Shown here piece by piece: positions 35,821-45,322 of a DNA stretch of 64,000 bases. How positions within the stretch are numbered: the stretch's first letter is position 1; each line of letters begins with the position of its first letter. This DNA comes from Holtiella sp036655075. GTDB taxonomy: Bacteria > Bacillota > Clostridia > Lachnospirales > Cellulosilyticaceae. The notes under the pieces were generated by a model. It searched no databases and had not been told where the DNA came from. It worked only from the letters and a program-made list of their open reading frames with translations. The stretch spans positions 62,001 through 126,000 of the forward strand of contig NZ_JAVVQU010000001.1 of assembly GCF_036655075.1 (NCBI RefSeq), written 5' to 3'. Made by a program: the position numbers and the translations under genes.

Positions 35821-36243
35821 TTATTTTTTTGCTTGTTTTGGTTTTTTAGCACCGTATTTAGAACGAGCTTGGTTTCTTTTAGCAACCCCAGCTGTATCTA
35901 AAGTACCACGTACGATATGGTAACGTGTACCTGGTAAGTCTTTTACTCTACCACCACGGATTAAAACAACACTATGTTCCTGTAAGTTATGTCCTTCACC
36001 TGGAATGTAAGCTGTTACTTCGATTCCGTTTGTAAGACGTACTCTGGCAATCTTACGAAGAGCAGAGTTAGGTTTCTTAGGTGTTGCTGTTTTTACTGCT
36101 GTACATACACCTCTTTTTTGTGGAGCAGAGATATCTGTAGCGCGTTTTTGTAAAGAGTTAAACCCTTTTTGTAACGCTGGTGCAGTAGATTTTTTCTCGA
36201 TTGATTTTCTGCCTTTACGTACTAATTGATTAAATGTAGGCAT
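35821..36243 (-). CDS. rpsL: 30S ribosomal protein S12
   Basis: 140 residues. Core TPKKPNSALRKIARVRLTNG and GGRVKDLPGTRYHIVRG. The two lysines whose replacement gives streptomycin resistance elsewhere (KPNS and VKDLPG) have their wild-type form. It begins the str operon behind its own promoter. In many Firmicutes an L7Ae-like gene sits between rpoC and rpsL; here there is none. Confidence 0.98.
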   Translation of the reverse strand: MPTFNQLVRKGRKSIEKKSTAPALQKGFNSLQKRATDISAPQKRGVCTAVKTATPKKPNSALRKIARVRLTNGIEVTAYIPGEGHNLQEHSVVLIRGGRVKDLPGTRYHIVRGTLDTAGVAKRNQARSKYGAKKPKQAKK

Positions 36244-36317
36244 TCTGGCACCTCCTCGCTTAATGAATAATTCCTGCTTATGCAGTATTTACTGTGCAAA
36301 CTATCACACACTGAACG

Positions 36318-36346
36318 ATTTTAACACTCTCACTTGCAAATGTCAA
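36318..36346 (-). promoter_or_regulatory. str operon promoter
   Basis: Minus strand: perfect TTGACA, 17-base spacer, TAAAAT, starting 20 bases after the rpoC terminator and 75 bases before the rpsL start. Confidence 0.8.
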
Positions 36347-36365
36347 GGTCGAATTAAAATGGTAA

Positions 36366-36398
36366 AAAAAGGTCACCTCCTAAATAGGCGACCTTTTT
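36366..36398 (-). terminator. terminator behind rpoC
   Basis: A 13-bp stem with one G-U pair (36366-36378 and 36386-36398), 7-base loop and a T-run on the minus strand, 7 bases after the rpoC stop. It separates rpoBC from the str operon. Confidence 0.92.
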
Positions 36399-36404
36399 CC
36401 ATTA

Positions 36405-39400
36405 TTAACCTTCTGTTACTTCGACACCTATCTTACGATATCTGTCCATACCAGTACCAGCAGGAATAAGTTTACCAATAATTACATTCTCTTTTAGACC
36501 AATAAGTGGATCCATTTTACCTTTAATAGCTGCTTCTGTAAGAACTCTTGTTGTTTCTTGGAAAGAAGCTGCAGATAAGAAAGATTCTGTCGCAAGAGAA
36601 GCTTTTGTGATACCTAGTAGTGTAGTTTTACCTATAGCACCTTCTAGCCCTTCAGAAGCCATTTTATCGTTTACATCCTCAAATTCAAGGATATCCACTA
36701 AGCTACCTGGAAGTAAATCTGTATCACCATTTTCTTCAATTTTAACTTTTTTGAGCATTTGACGAACGATAACCTCAACGTGTTTATCGTTGATATCTAC
36801 CCCTTGAAGACGATATACGCGTTGAACTTCTTGAAGCATGTAATCTTGTACGCCACGTACACCCTTAATTTTAAGGATATCATGTGGGTTAACACTACCT
36901 TCTGTCAGCTCATCACCAGCTTCAATATAAGCTCCGTCTAGTACTTTAATACGTGAACCATAAGGAATAAGGTAAGTTTTAGCTTGACCATCTTCATTAT
37001 CTGTAATTGTTACTTCACGTTTTTTCTTAGTTTCTGTAATTGTTACAACACCTGGGAACTCTGCAATGATTGCAAGCCCTTTTGGTTTACGTGCTTCGAA
37101 TAACTCTTCGATACGTGGAAGACCTTGAGTGATGTCATCTCCCGCGATACCACCTGTATGGAAAGTACGCATTGTAAGCTGTGTACCTGGCTCACCGATT
37201 GACTGAGCAGCGATAATCCCTACAGATTCCCCTACTCTTACTTCGTTACCAGATGCCATGTTTGCACCGTAACATCTTGCACAAACACCAATTTTTGACT
37301 TACATGTAAGTGCTGTCCTAATTTTAACTTTTTCAATCCCTAAGTTATCAATATAATCTGCTACGTTTGGACGAATCATTTTGTTAGCAGCTACAATCAC
37401 TTCACCTGTTTCTGGATGAATAACTGCTTCTGCCGCAAAACGACCTGTAAGTCTTTCACCTAATGGTTCAATAACTTCTGCGCCATCTTTAAATGCTTCA
37501 ACCCACATACCTGGAATTGTAGCATCTTCATCATGACGACAATCTCTTTCTCTGATGATAACATCTTGAGATACGTCTACAAGACGACGTGTAAGGTATC
37601 CTGAGTCAGCTGTACGAAGAGCTGTATCGGCAAGACCTTTACGCGCACCATGGGCAGAGATGAAGTATTCAAGTACAGATAAGCCCTCACGGAAGTTAGC
37701 CTTAATTGGAAGCTCGATAATACGACCTGATGGTGAAGCCATCAGACCACGCATACCAGCAAGCTGTTTAATCTGGTTGTTAGAACCACGGGCACCTGAG
37801 TGAGCCATCATGTAGATAGGGTTGTATCTACCAAGACCTTCAAGAAGTGCTTTTGTGATTTTATCATTCGCAGAGTTCCATGCTTGAATAACTTTGTTGT
37901 AACGTTCTTCATCAGTCATAAGACCACGTTTGAAGAGTTTTGTTACATGATCTACAGCTGCATCTGCTTCAGCTAAATATTCACCTTTTCTCTCTGGAAT
38001 AACCATATCTGATACAGATACTGTTAAAGATCCACGAGTTGAGAACTTAAAGCCTAAGTCTTTAATGTTATCAAGAAGAATTGCTGTGTCAGTTGCACCA
38101 TGTGTATTGATACATTTTTTGATGAGTTTTCCTAGTTCTTTTTTACCCACTAAGAAATCAATCTCATATTTAAACTCATTTTCTGGTTTTGTACGGTCTA
38201 CAAAGCCTAAATCTTGAGGGATTACTTCGTTGTAGATAATACGTCCAACAGTTGTTTCTGTAATGCCTGTTTTCATTTCACCATTGATTTCAATAGTTCT
38301 ACGAACTTTAATACGTGCATGAAGTGTAATAGCTTGGTTTGTATAAGCTAACATTGCTTCACTTTCGTCTTTAAAGTATTTGCCTTCGCCTTCTTCGCCT
38401 TCTTTGTCAAGGGTTAAGTAGTAAGTACCGAGAACCATATCTTGTGAAGGAACAGCTACTGGTCCACCATCAGATGGTTTAAGTAAGTTGTTTGGCGCTA
38501 AAAGAAGGAAACGACATTCTGTTTGAGCTTCTACAGAAAGTGGTACGTGGACCGCCATCTGGTCACCATCGAAGTCAGCATTGTAAGCTGTACATACAAG
38601 AGGGTGAAGTTTAAGTGCACGACCTTCAACAAGTACAGGTTCAAATGCTTGAATACCTAAACGGTGAAGTGTTGGCGCACGGTTAAGCATAACTGGATGT
38701 TCACGGATAACTTCTTCAAGAACATCCCAAACTTCTGGGTGAAGTCTTTCAATCATATGTTTAGCATTTTTAATGTTATGTGCTAAGCCATCAGAAACAA
38801 GTTTTTTCATAACGAAAGGTTTGAATAACTCGATTGCCATTTCTTTTGGTAAACCACATTGATAAAGTTTAAGTGATGGTCCTACTACGATAACTGAACG
38901 TCCTGAGTAGTCAACACGTTTACCAAGTAAGTTTTGACGGAAACGACCAGCTTTACCTTTAAGCATATCTGATAAAGATTTAAGTGGTCTATTTCCAGGA
39001 CCTGTAACAGGTCTACCACGTCTACCATTGTCGATAAGTGCATCAACAGCTTCTTGAAGCATACGTTTTTCATTACGTACAATAATGTTTGGTGCTCCAA
39101 GGTCAAGAAGACGTTTTAAACGGTTGTTACGGTTAATAACTCTTCTGTAAAGGTCGTTTAAGTCTGATGTTGCAAAACGTCCACCATCAAGTTGAATCAT
39201 AGGTCTTAAGTCTGGTGGTAATACTGGAACTACATCAAGAATCATCCATCCTGGTTTATTACCAGAAAGTCTAAATGCTTCGATTACTTCTAAGCGTTTA
39301 ATAATACGGATTCTTTTTTGTCCTGTAGTATCTTTAAGCCCAGCTTTAAGCTCAATGCTTTCTCCTTCAAGATCAATATCTTCAAGTAGTTTTTTAATTG

Positions 39401-39932
39401 CTTCAGCACCCATTTCTGCTGTAAATGAGCCGTAGCCATATTTTTCTTCAGCTTCTCTGAATTCTTTTTCTGTAAGTACTTCTTTGTATGATAAGCCTGT
39501 ATCCTTAGCATCCGTAACAATATAGCATGCAAAATAAAGAATTTTTTCTAATAATCTTGGTGAAAGATTAAGAATAAGCCCCATTCTACTTGGAATTCCT
39601 TTAAAGTACCAGATGTGAGACACAGGAGCTGCAAGCTCGATGTGTCCCATCCTTTCACGACGTACTTTGGCCTTTGTAACTTCTACACCACAACGGTCAC
39701 AAATTACACCTTTATATCTGATACGTTTGTATTTACCACAATGACATTCCCAGTCTTTGCTAGGTCCAAATATTTTTTCACAGAATAGCCCGTCTCGTTC
39801 AGGTCTTTGTGTACGGTAATTGATTGTTTCTGGTTTTTTTACTTCTCCTCTAGACCACTCACGAATTTTTTCAGGGGAAGCTAATCCAATTCTTATTGCT
39901 TCAAATAGGATTGATTGATCCATATTAGTCAT
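36405..39932 (-). CDS. rpoC: RNA polymerase beta' subunit
   Basis: 1175 residues. Near the N-terminus the zinc site CHCGKYKRIRYKGVICDRCG; the catalytic NADFDGDQMAVH binds the active-site magnesium; the trigger-loop region and second cysteine cluster (CRHDED...CKSKIGVCARC) follow. It ends VGIIAAQSIGEPGTQLTMRT and the C-terminal KMDPLIGLKENVIIGKLIPAGTG. The first ATG is 8 bases after AAGGGAG. It follows rpoB by 24 bases. Confidence 0.99.
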   Translation of the reverse strand: MTNMDQSILFEAIRIGLASPEKIREWSRGEVKKPETINYRTQRPERDGLFCEKIFGPSKDWECHCGKYKRIRYKGVICDRCGVEVTKAKVRRERMGHIELAAPVSHIWYFKGIPSRMGLILNLSPRLLEKILYFACYIVTDAKDTGLSYKEVLTEKEFREAEEKYGYGSFTAEMGAEAIKKLLEDIDLEGESIELKAGLKDTTGQKRIRIIKRLEVIEAFRLSGNKPGWMILDVVPVLPPDLRPMIQLDGGRFATSDLNDLYRRVINRNNRLKRLLDLGAPNIIVRNEKRMLQEAVDALIDNGRRGRPVTGPGNRPLKSLSDMLKGKAGRFRQNLLGKRVDYSGRSVIVVGPSLKLYQCGLPKEMAIELFKPFVMKKLVSDGLAHNIKNAKHMIERLHPEVWDVLEEVIREHPVMLNRAPTLHRLGIQAFEPVLVEGRALKLHPLVCTAYNADFDGDQMAVHVPLSVEAQTECRFLLLAPNNLLKPSDGGPVAVPSQDMVLGTYYLTLDKEGEEGEGKYFKDESEAMLAYTNQAITLHARIKVRRTIEINGEMKTGITETTVGRIIYNEVIPQDLGFVDRTKPENEFKYEIDFLVGKKELGKLIKKCINTHGATDTAILLDNIKDLGFKFSTRGSLTVSVSDMVIPERKGEYLAEADAAVDHVTKLFKRGLMTDEERYNKVIQAWNSANDKITKALLEGLGRYNPIYMMAHSGARGSNNQIKQLAGMRGLMASPSGRIIELPIKANFREGLSVLEYFISAHGARKGLADTALRTADSGYLTRRLVDVSQDVIIRERDCRHDEDATIPGMWVEAFKDGAEVIEPLGERLTGRFAAEAVIHPETGEVIVAANKMIRPNVADYIDNLGIEKVKIRTALTCKSKIGVCARCYGANMASGNEVRVGESVGIIAAQSIGEPGTQLTMRTFHTGGIAGDDITQGLPRIEELFEARKPKGLAIIAEFPGVVTITETKKKREVTITDNEDGQAKTYLIPYGSRIKVLDGAYIEAGDELTEGSVNPHDILKIKGVRGVQDYMLQEVQRVYRLQGVDINDKHVEVIVRQMLKKVKIEENGDTDLLPGSLVDILEFEDVNDKMASEGLEGAIGKTTLLGITKASLATESFLSAASFQETTRVLTEAAIKGKMDPLIGLKENVIIGKLIPAGTGMDRYRKIGVEVTEG

Positions 39933-39956
39933 GACCTTTACTCCCTTCTTAAGCTT

Positions 39957-42900
39957 TTATAAATCCAAATCATCTAATGGTTCTTCGAATAAATCATCTA
40001 CAACTGTATCATCAAAATCAAAATCTAATGTTTCTTCTTCAAGATCTGGTTCTACCTCTAACTCAGTTTCAGTGAGTTCTACATCCTCATCGATAAATTC
40101 TGGATTTTGTGGTGCACCTTCGATATTAACAGCTACTATTTCGCCTTCTTCAACAGTTTCTTTGATTTCTAGCTCATCCATATCGCGTGTTAATACTCTA
40201 ACATCTAGTGCAAGTGATTGAAGTTCTTTAAGAAGAACTTTGAATGACTCAGGAATTCCTGGTTCAGGTATGTTTTCGCCTTTAACAATTGATTCATAAG
40301 TTTTAACACGGCCTACAACGTCATCTGACTTAATTGTAAGGATTTCTTGTAATGTGTAAGCAGCACCATAAGCTTCAAGTGCCCAAACTTCCATCTCTCC
40401 GAAACGTTGTCCACCGAATTGTGCTTTACCACCAAGAGGTTGTTGTGTAATGGTTGCATATGGTCCTGTTGAACGCGCATGCATTTTATCATCAACTAAA
40501 TGGTGAAGTTTAAGGTAGTGCATGTATCCTACTGTTACAGGGTTATCAAATGTTTCTCCTGTACGTCCATCACGAAGTTGTACTTTACCTGTGCGGTCAA
40601 GCGGAACACCTTCCCACTCACTACGGTGGTCTAAGTTTTCTTCAAGGTAGTTGTATACGCTTGCATCAATACGATCTTTCCATGCAGCTGTAAACTCTTC
40701 CCATGTATTGTTAACATAGTCATTTGCCATTACAAGTGTATCCATGATGTCAATTTCGTTTGCACCATCGAATACCGGTGTAGCAATCTTGAAGCCAAGT
40801 GCTTTAGCAGCAAGACCTAAATGGACTTCTAATACCTGTCCAATGTTCATACGTGATGGTACGCCCAGTGGGTTAAGAACGATATCAAGTGCTCTACCAT
40901 TTGGAAGGAATGGCATATCTTCTACTGGAAGAACTCTTGAGATAACCCCTTTGTTACCATGTCGACCCGCCATTTTATCACCAACAGAGATTTTTCTCTT
41001 TTGAGCAATATAACAACGAACCATTTTGTTTACACCTGGAGATAATTCATCACCATTTTCACGTGTAAATACTTTAACATCTACGATAATACCAGCTTCA
41101 CCGTGAGGTACACGAAGAGAAGTATCTCTTACTTCACGTACTTTTTCACCGAAGATTGCACGAAGAAGTCTTTCTTCTGCCGTAAGTTCTGTTTCACCTT
41201 TTGGTGTTACACGACCTACTAAAATATCTCCTGAACGCACTTCCGCACCAATACGGATAATACCTCTTTCATCAAGATCTTTAAGTGTATCTTCACCTAC
41301 GTTTGGAATATCTCTTGTAATTTCTTCTGGACCTACTTTAGTATCACGTGCTTCTACTTCATATTCTTCAATATGAACAGAAGTATAGATATCTTCTTTA
41401 ATAAGTCTTTCACTTAAAAGGATAGCATCCTCATAGTTGTAACCTTCCCAAGTCATGAATCCAATAAGTGGATTTTGACCAAGTGCAAGTTCACCATGAT
41501 CTGTTGAAGGACCATCGGCAAGTATATCACCTTTTTTGATCACATCACCTTTATTGATGATAGGTCTTTGGTTAATACATGTACCTTGGTTACTTCTTGA
41601 GAATTTAGTTAATTTATAAGATTGTTTTTTACCGTCTTCTGAACGGACAACAATTTCATCTGCTGTTACTTTTTCTGCAATACCATTTTCACGTGCTACT
41701 GCAAGTACACCTGAATCTACTGCAGCTTTGTGTTCCATACCAGTACCTACAATAGGGCTGTTTGTACGGATAAGTGGTACAGCCTGACGTTGCATGTTGG
41801 CACCCATGAGGGCACGGTTCGCATCATCATTTTCAAGGAAAGGAATCATAGCTGTCGCAACAGATACAATTTGTTTTGGAGAAATATCCATAAGGTCAAT
41901 TTCCTTATAGTCAAATTCAAGAATTTCTTCGCGACGACGCGCTCTTACTTTTCTACTTATAAATTCTCCATTTTCATTGAGTTCTTCTGTCGCTTGACAT
42001 ACTGTGTAGTTTTCTTCTTCATCAGCTGTAATATAGATAACATCTTCAGTTACACGTGGTGTCCCTGTACTCTTATCGATTACACGGTAAGGCGCCTCAA
42101 TAAAGCCATATTCGTTAATACGTGCGAATGTAGCAAGTGAGTTGATAAGACCGATGTTTGGACCTTCAGGAGTCTCGATAGGGCACATACGACCGTAGTG
42201 AGAATGGTGAACGTCACGTACTTCGAACCCTGCACGTTCTCTTGAGAGACCGCCAGGACCTAATGCTGATAATCTACGTTTGTGTGTAAGTTCAGCAAGA
42301 GGGTTGTTTTGATCCATGAACTGTGAAAGCTGTGAACTACCAAAGAATTCTTTAATAGCAGCTGTAACAGGTCTAATATTGATGAATGTTTGAGGACTGA
42401 TTGCTTCTGAGTCTTGTACTGTCATTCTTTCACGTACTACTCTTTCCATACGAGCAAGGCCGATACGGAATTGATTTTGAAGGAGTTCTCCTACAGCACG
42501 GATACGACGGTTACCAAGGTGGTCAATGTCATCTTTATGTCCTAAATCATATTCGAGATGAATATTATAGTTAATAGAAGCAAAAATATCTTCTAATGTA
42601 ATATGCTTTGGCACAAGCTCATTATGTCTTGCAACAAGTGCAGCTTTAATTTCATCTTCCTCATCAAATTCTTCAATAATACGTACTAATGCTGGATAGT
42701 AAACTGAATCTTTAATGCCTACTTCGTTTGCATCAATATTAGGGAAGAAGTGGTTAAGTTCTACTGTTTGGTTAGTAAGTACTTTAACTGGACGATCTAC
42801 TTCTGTTACCGCAATATAAACATGTGGTGTACCAGTATTTTGGATCTTATCAGCTAAAGCAACTGTGATTTTCTCACCAGCTGTTGCTACTACTTCACCT

Positions 42901-43805
42901 GTGAACATATCTACAACATCTTCAGCAAGTTTGTGACCTGTCACACGGTTTCTAAGTGCTAATTTTTTGTTGAATTTGTAGCGACCTACTTTTGCAAGGT
43001 CATATCTACGAGGATCAAAGAACATATTACCAAGAAGTGTTTGAGCACTTTCCACTGTTGGTGGCTCACCTGGACGAATACGTTTGTATATTTCTAGAAG
43101 ACCTTCTTCATATGTTTTAGTAGTATCTTTTTCGATTGTTTGAAGAATTTTTGGTTCTTCTCCAAATGTGTCAAGAATTTCAGCATCACTGCCTAAACCT
43201 AATGCACGTAATAAAACAGTAACTGGTACTTTACGTGTACGGTCTACTCTAACATAGAAAATATCATTTGAATCTGTTTCATACTCAAGCCATGCACCGC
43301 GGTTAGGGATTACTGTAGCTGAGTAAAGTTTTTTACCAATTTTATCGAAATCGATAGCATAGTAAATACCAGGAGAACGAACTAACTGACTGACAATAAC
43401 ACGTTCAGCTCCATTTATAATGAAGGTTCCGTTTTCTGTCATAAGAGGGAAATCTCCCATGAACACATCATTATCAATCGTTTCTCCTGTTTCTTTGTTG
43501 TGAAGTCTTGCTTTTACTTTAAGAGCGGAACTGAAGTTAGTATCTTTCTCTTTAGCTTCTTCTACTGTGTATTTAGGTTTGCTGTCTAAAATAAAATCTA
43601 CAAACTCAAGGCTAAGGTTACCATTGAAATCTGTAATTGGAGAGATATCTTGGAATACTTCTTTAAGCCCTTCTTTAAGGAACCAGTTGTAGGAATCTTT
43701 CTGTACCTCAATAAGGTTTGGTATTTCAAAAATCTCATCTGTTGAAGCATAGCTCATACGAATTTGTTTGCCCACATTAATAGGGCGAATCTTAGATTTT
43801 TGCAT
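39957..43805 (-). CDS. rpoB: RNA polymerase beta subunit
   Basis: 1282 residues from the ATG at 43805 (QKSKIRPINVGKQIRMSYAS after Met), behind AAGGGGTGA; an in-frame TTG seven codons upstream lies before that site. The rifampicin pocket FFGSSQLSQFMDQNNPLAEL and THKRRLSALGPGGLSRERAG has the wild-type Asp, His and Ser. A strongly acidic C-terminal tail of about 60 residues (FIDEDVELTETELEVEPDL onward) extends past the usual end. It leads the rpoBC operon. Confidence 0.99.
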   Translation of the reverse strand: MQKSKIRPINVGKQIRMSYASTDEIFEIPNLIEVQKDSYNWFLKEGLKEVFQDISPITDFNGNLSLEFVDFILDSKPKYTVEEAKEKDTNFSSALKVKARLHNKETGETIDNDVFMGDFPLMTENGTFIINGAERVIVSQLVRSPGIYYAIDFDKIGKKLYSATVIPNRGAWLEYETDSNDIFYVRVDRTRKVPVTVLLRALGLGSDAEILDTFGEEPKILQTIEKDTTKTYEEGLLEIYKRIRPGEPPTVESAQTLLGNMFFDPRRYDLAKVGRYKFNKKLALRNRVTGHKLAEDVVDMFTGEVVATAGEKITVALADKIQNTGTPHVYIAVTEVDRPVKVLTNQTVELNHFFPNIDANEVGIKDSVYYPALVRIIEEFDEEDEIKAALVARHNELVPKHITLEDIFASINYNIHLEYDLGHKDDIDHLGNRRIRAVGELLQNQFRIGLARMERVVRERMTVQDSEAISPQTFINIRPVTAAIKEFFGSSQLSQFMDQNNPLAELTHKRRLSALGPGGLSRERAGFEVRDVHHSHYGRMCPIETPEGPNIGLINSLATFARINEYGFIEAPYRVIDKSTGTPRVTEDVIYITADEEENYTVCQATEELNENGEFISRKVRARRREEILEFDYKEIDLMDISPKQIVSVATAMIPFLENDDANRALMGANMQRQAVPLIRTNSPIVGTGMEHKAAVDSGVLAVARENGIAEKVTADEIVVRSEDGKKQSYKLTKFSRSNQGTCINQRPIINKGDVIKKGDILADGPSTDHGELALGQNPLIGFMTWEGYNYEDAILLSERLIKEDIYTSVHIEEYEVEARDTKVGPEEITRDIPNVGEDTLKDLDERGIIRIGAEVRSGDILVGRVTPKGETELTAEERLLRAIFGEKVREVRDTSLRVPHGEAGIIVDVKVFTRENGDELSPGVNKMVRCYIAQKRKISVGDKMAGRHGNKGVISRVLPVEDMPFLPNGRALDIVLNPLGVPSRMNIGQVLEVHLGLAAKALGFKIATPVFDGANEIDIMDTLVMANDYVNNTWEEFTAAWKDRIDASVYNYLEENLDHRSEWEGVPLDRTGKVQLRDGRTGETFDNPVTVGYMHYLKLHHLVDDKMHARSTGPYATITQQPLGGKAQFGGQRFGEMEVWALEAYGAAYTLQEILTIKSDDVVGRVKTYESIVKGENIPEPGIPESFKVLLKELQSLALDVRVLTRDMDELEIKETVEEGEIVAVNIEGAPQNPEFIDEDVELTETELEVEPDLEEETLDFDFDDTVVDDLFEEPLDDLDL

Positions 43806-44003
43806 GTGTTCTCTCACCCCTTGCAAAATTTATAAATCATGCAGCAAGCTGCATTATTCCTAGTGAATCTTAAACTGACATAATCTTATTAACTTTTGTA
43901 GACTTTTACATCCTTATACATTTAACTTAGATTATGTATTGTAAAGTATTTATGTGTATGCTATAATATTTACAGAAATATTTACATACTGACACATTCT
44001 AAT

Positions 44004-44032
44004 ATGCTATCAGAAAAAAAAGGGTAAGTCAA
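44004..44032 (-). promoter_or_regulatory. possible rpoBC promoter
   Basis: Minus strand: TTGACT, 17-base spacer, TAGCAT, about 200 bases before rpoB. Because rplL has a terminator, rpoB needs its own promoter in 43806-44139; this is the best candidate but the -10 is imperfect. The rest of the gap is AT-rich with a small GTTACC/GGTAAC-type hairpin near 44082-44099. Confidence 0.35.
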
Positions 44033-44132
44033 CTCTTTTTTCTTTTTTTTGGCTAAGCATTTTTAATATAACACTCACGGTGGTTACTTTCAAGGGTAAC
44101 TGCCTATTTTTATATACATTAAAATAACTGGA

Positions 44133-44163
44133 AAAAAATAAAAGGCAGCAATTGCTGCCTTTT
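44133..44163 (-). terminator. terminator behind rplL
   Basis: A perfect palindrome (44140-44163) gives a 10-bp stem with a tetraloop, followed by a long T-run on the minus strand, 13 bases past the rplL stop. It may let only part of the transcripts through to rpoBC. Confidence 0.9.
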
Positions 44164-44176
44164 AGAATAACCGAAA

Positions 44177-44545
44177 TTATTTTAAAGTTACTTTAGCGCC
44201 AACTTCTTCTAATTTAGCTTTGATTGCATCAGCTTCATCTTTAGATACGCCTTCTTTAAGAACTTTTGGAGTTCCTTCTGTTACGTCTTTAGCTTCTTTT
44301 AAGCCAAGACCTGTGATTTCACGAACCACTTTGATTACTTTGATTTTTTCTGAACCTGTTTCAGTTAATTCAACGTCGAATTCTGTTTTTTCTTCTGCTG
44401 CTGCACCTGGTGCTGCTGCTACCATAACGCCTGCTGCTGCTGATACACCGAATTCTTCTTCACAAGCTGTTACTAAATCGTTTAATTCTAAAATTGTTAA
44501 TTCTTTAATAGCTTCCATAATTTCTTGGATTGATAATTTTGCCAT
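44177..44545 (-). CDS. rplL: 50S ribosomal protein L7/L12
   Basis: 122 residues from the ATG at 44545 (MAKLSIQEIMEAIKEL); a GTG three codons earlier overlaps GGAGGTG. The N-terminal dimerisation domain (1-30), an Ala/Gly-rich hinge (VMVAAAPGAAAEEK) and the C-terminal factor-binding domain (KIKVIKVVREITGLGLKEAK) are complete. It recruits the translational GTPases. Confidence 0.98.
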   Translation of the reverse strand: MAKLSIQEIMEAIKELTILELNDLVTACEEEFGVSAAAGVMVAAAPGAAAEEKTEFDVELTETGSEKIKVIKVVREITGLGLKEAKDVTEGTPKVLKEGVSKDEADAIKAKLEEVGAKVTLK

Positions 44546-44609
44546 TGTAAGCACCTCCGTAGATTTGATTAATTAGTTAATTAATATTTGAACTCTGTAG
44601 TTCTTTTGA

Positions 44610-45098
44610 TTATTCTGCGTCTTTTTCTGCAACTTGTTTAATAACACGTGCAAAGCTCGCCATAGGTGATTGGAAGCTTCCAAGTAAACGACCAAGTAAT
44701 TCTTCTCTTGGTGCGATATTACCGATTGCTAACATCCCTTGTGCATCATAGTAAGTACCTTCAACTACACCAGCTTTGAATTCTAACTTTTCGTTAGTTT
44801 TCGCTACTTTAGCTAATACTCTAGCGCCAGCAGTTGCATCTTCATAACTGATTGCGATAGCAGTTGGTCCTTCAAGATGTTTAGAAATTGCTTCGAACTC
44901 TGTTCCTTGAACTGCGAAGTTTACCATAGTGTTTTTGAATACTTTGTACTCAACACCAGCTTCACGAAGTTCTTTACGAAGAGTTGTATCTTGTTCTACT
45001 GTAAGACCACGATAGTCTACTAAAAGAATAGAACTAGCTCCTTCTAATTTTGCTTTGATTTGATCAACAACAACTTGTTTTTGTTCAACTTTTGCCAT
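44610..45098 (-). CDS. rplJ: 50S ribosomal protein L10
   Basis: 162 residues. An N-terminal rRNA-binding domain (ASSILLVDYRGLTVEQDTTL) and a C-terminal helix that carries L7/L12 dimers. L10 with L12 is the repressor of its own operon, and the attenuator-bearing leader just upstream fits this. It is 64 bases from rplL. Confidence 0.97.
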   Translation of the reverse strand: MAKVEQKQVVVDQIKAKLEGASSILLVDYRGLTVEQDTTLRKELREAGVEYKVFKNTMVNFAVQGTEFEAISKHLEGPTAIAISYEDATAGARVLAKVAKTNEKLEFKAGVVEGTYYDAQGMLAIGNIAPREELLGRLLGSFQSPMASFARVIKQVAEKDAE

Positions 45099-45260
45099 TG
45101 TTACACCTCCTAATTCCGGTTATGTCAAAAAAATACCACTTTGCTTTTCCGCAGGCAAAGTGGTGATACATCCGTCCATAGTATGATATAGACCTCGGTA
45201 GGTTGTATACGTTATGCCTTACGGCACCTACTGTCTGCGGTACAGTATTCATTTTCAACA
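45099..45260 (-). promoter_or_regulatory. L10 leader with intrinsic attenuator
   Basis: The rplJ leader of about 160 bases has several pairings and ends in a perfect 10-bp hairpin (45135-45144 and 45155-45164) followed on the minus strand by TATTTTTTT, only about 36 bases before the rplJ start. An intrinsic terminator at this spot marks transcription attenuation, as in the Firmicute L10 leader family, where the L10(L12)4 complex favours the terminator. I recognise it by position and terminator; the kink-turn was not verified. Confidence 0.75.
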
Positions 45261-45266
45261 CTTAAG

Positions 45267-45295
45267 ATAATAACATGTCCATCTTAAGTTGTCAA
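45267..45295 (-). promoter_or_regulatory. rplJ promoter with overlapping inverted repeat
   Basis: Minus strand: perfect TTGACA, 17-base spacer, TATTAT. An 8-bp inverted repeat CTTAAGAT/ATCTTAAG (45261-45268 and 45281-45288) fills the spacer and -10 region. It could be an operator or simply the end hairpin of rplA. Confidence 0.7.
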
Positions 45296-45322
45296 TATTT
45301 ATTAGCTACCAGTTTCTGTTAA

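Noticed and set aside
39931..40221. Ser-rich plus-strand frame of 96 codons opposite the end of rpoB
   Set aside because: It is the antisense reading of the acidic RpoB tail (GAT/GAA codons read as Ser/Phe-rich); no independent evidence.
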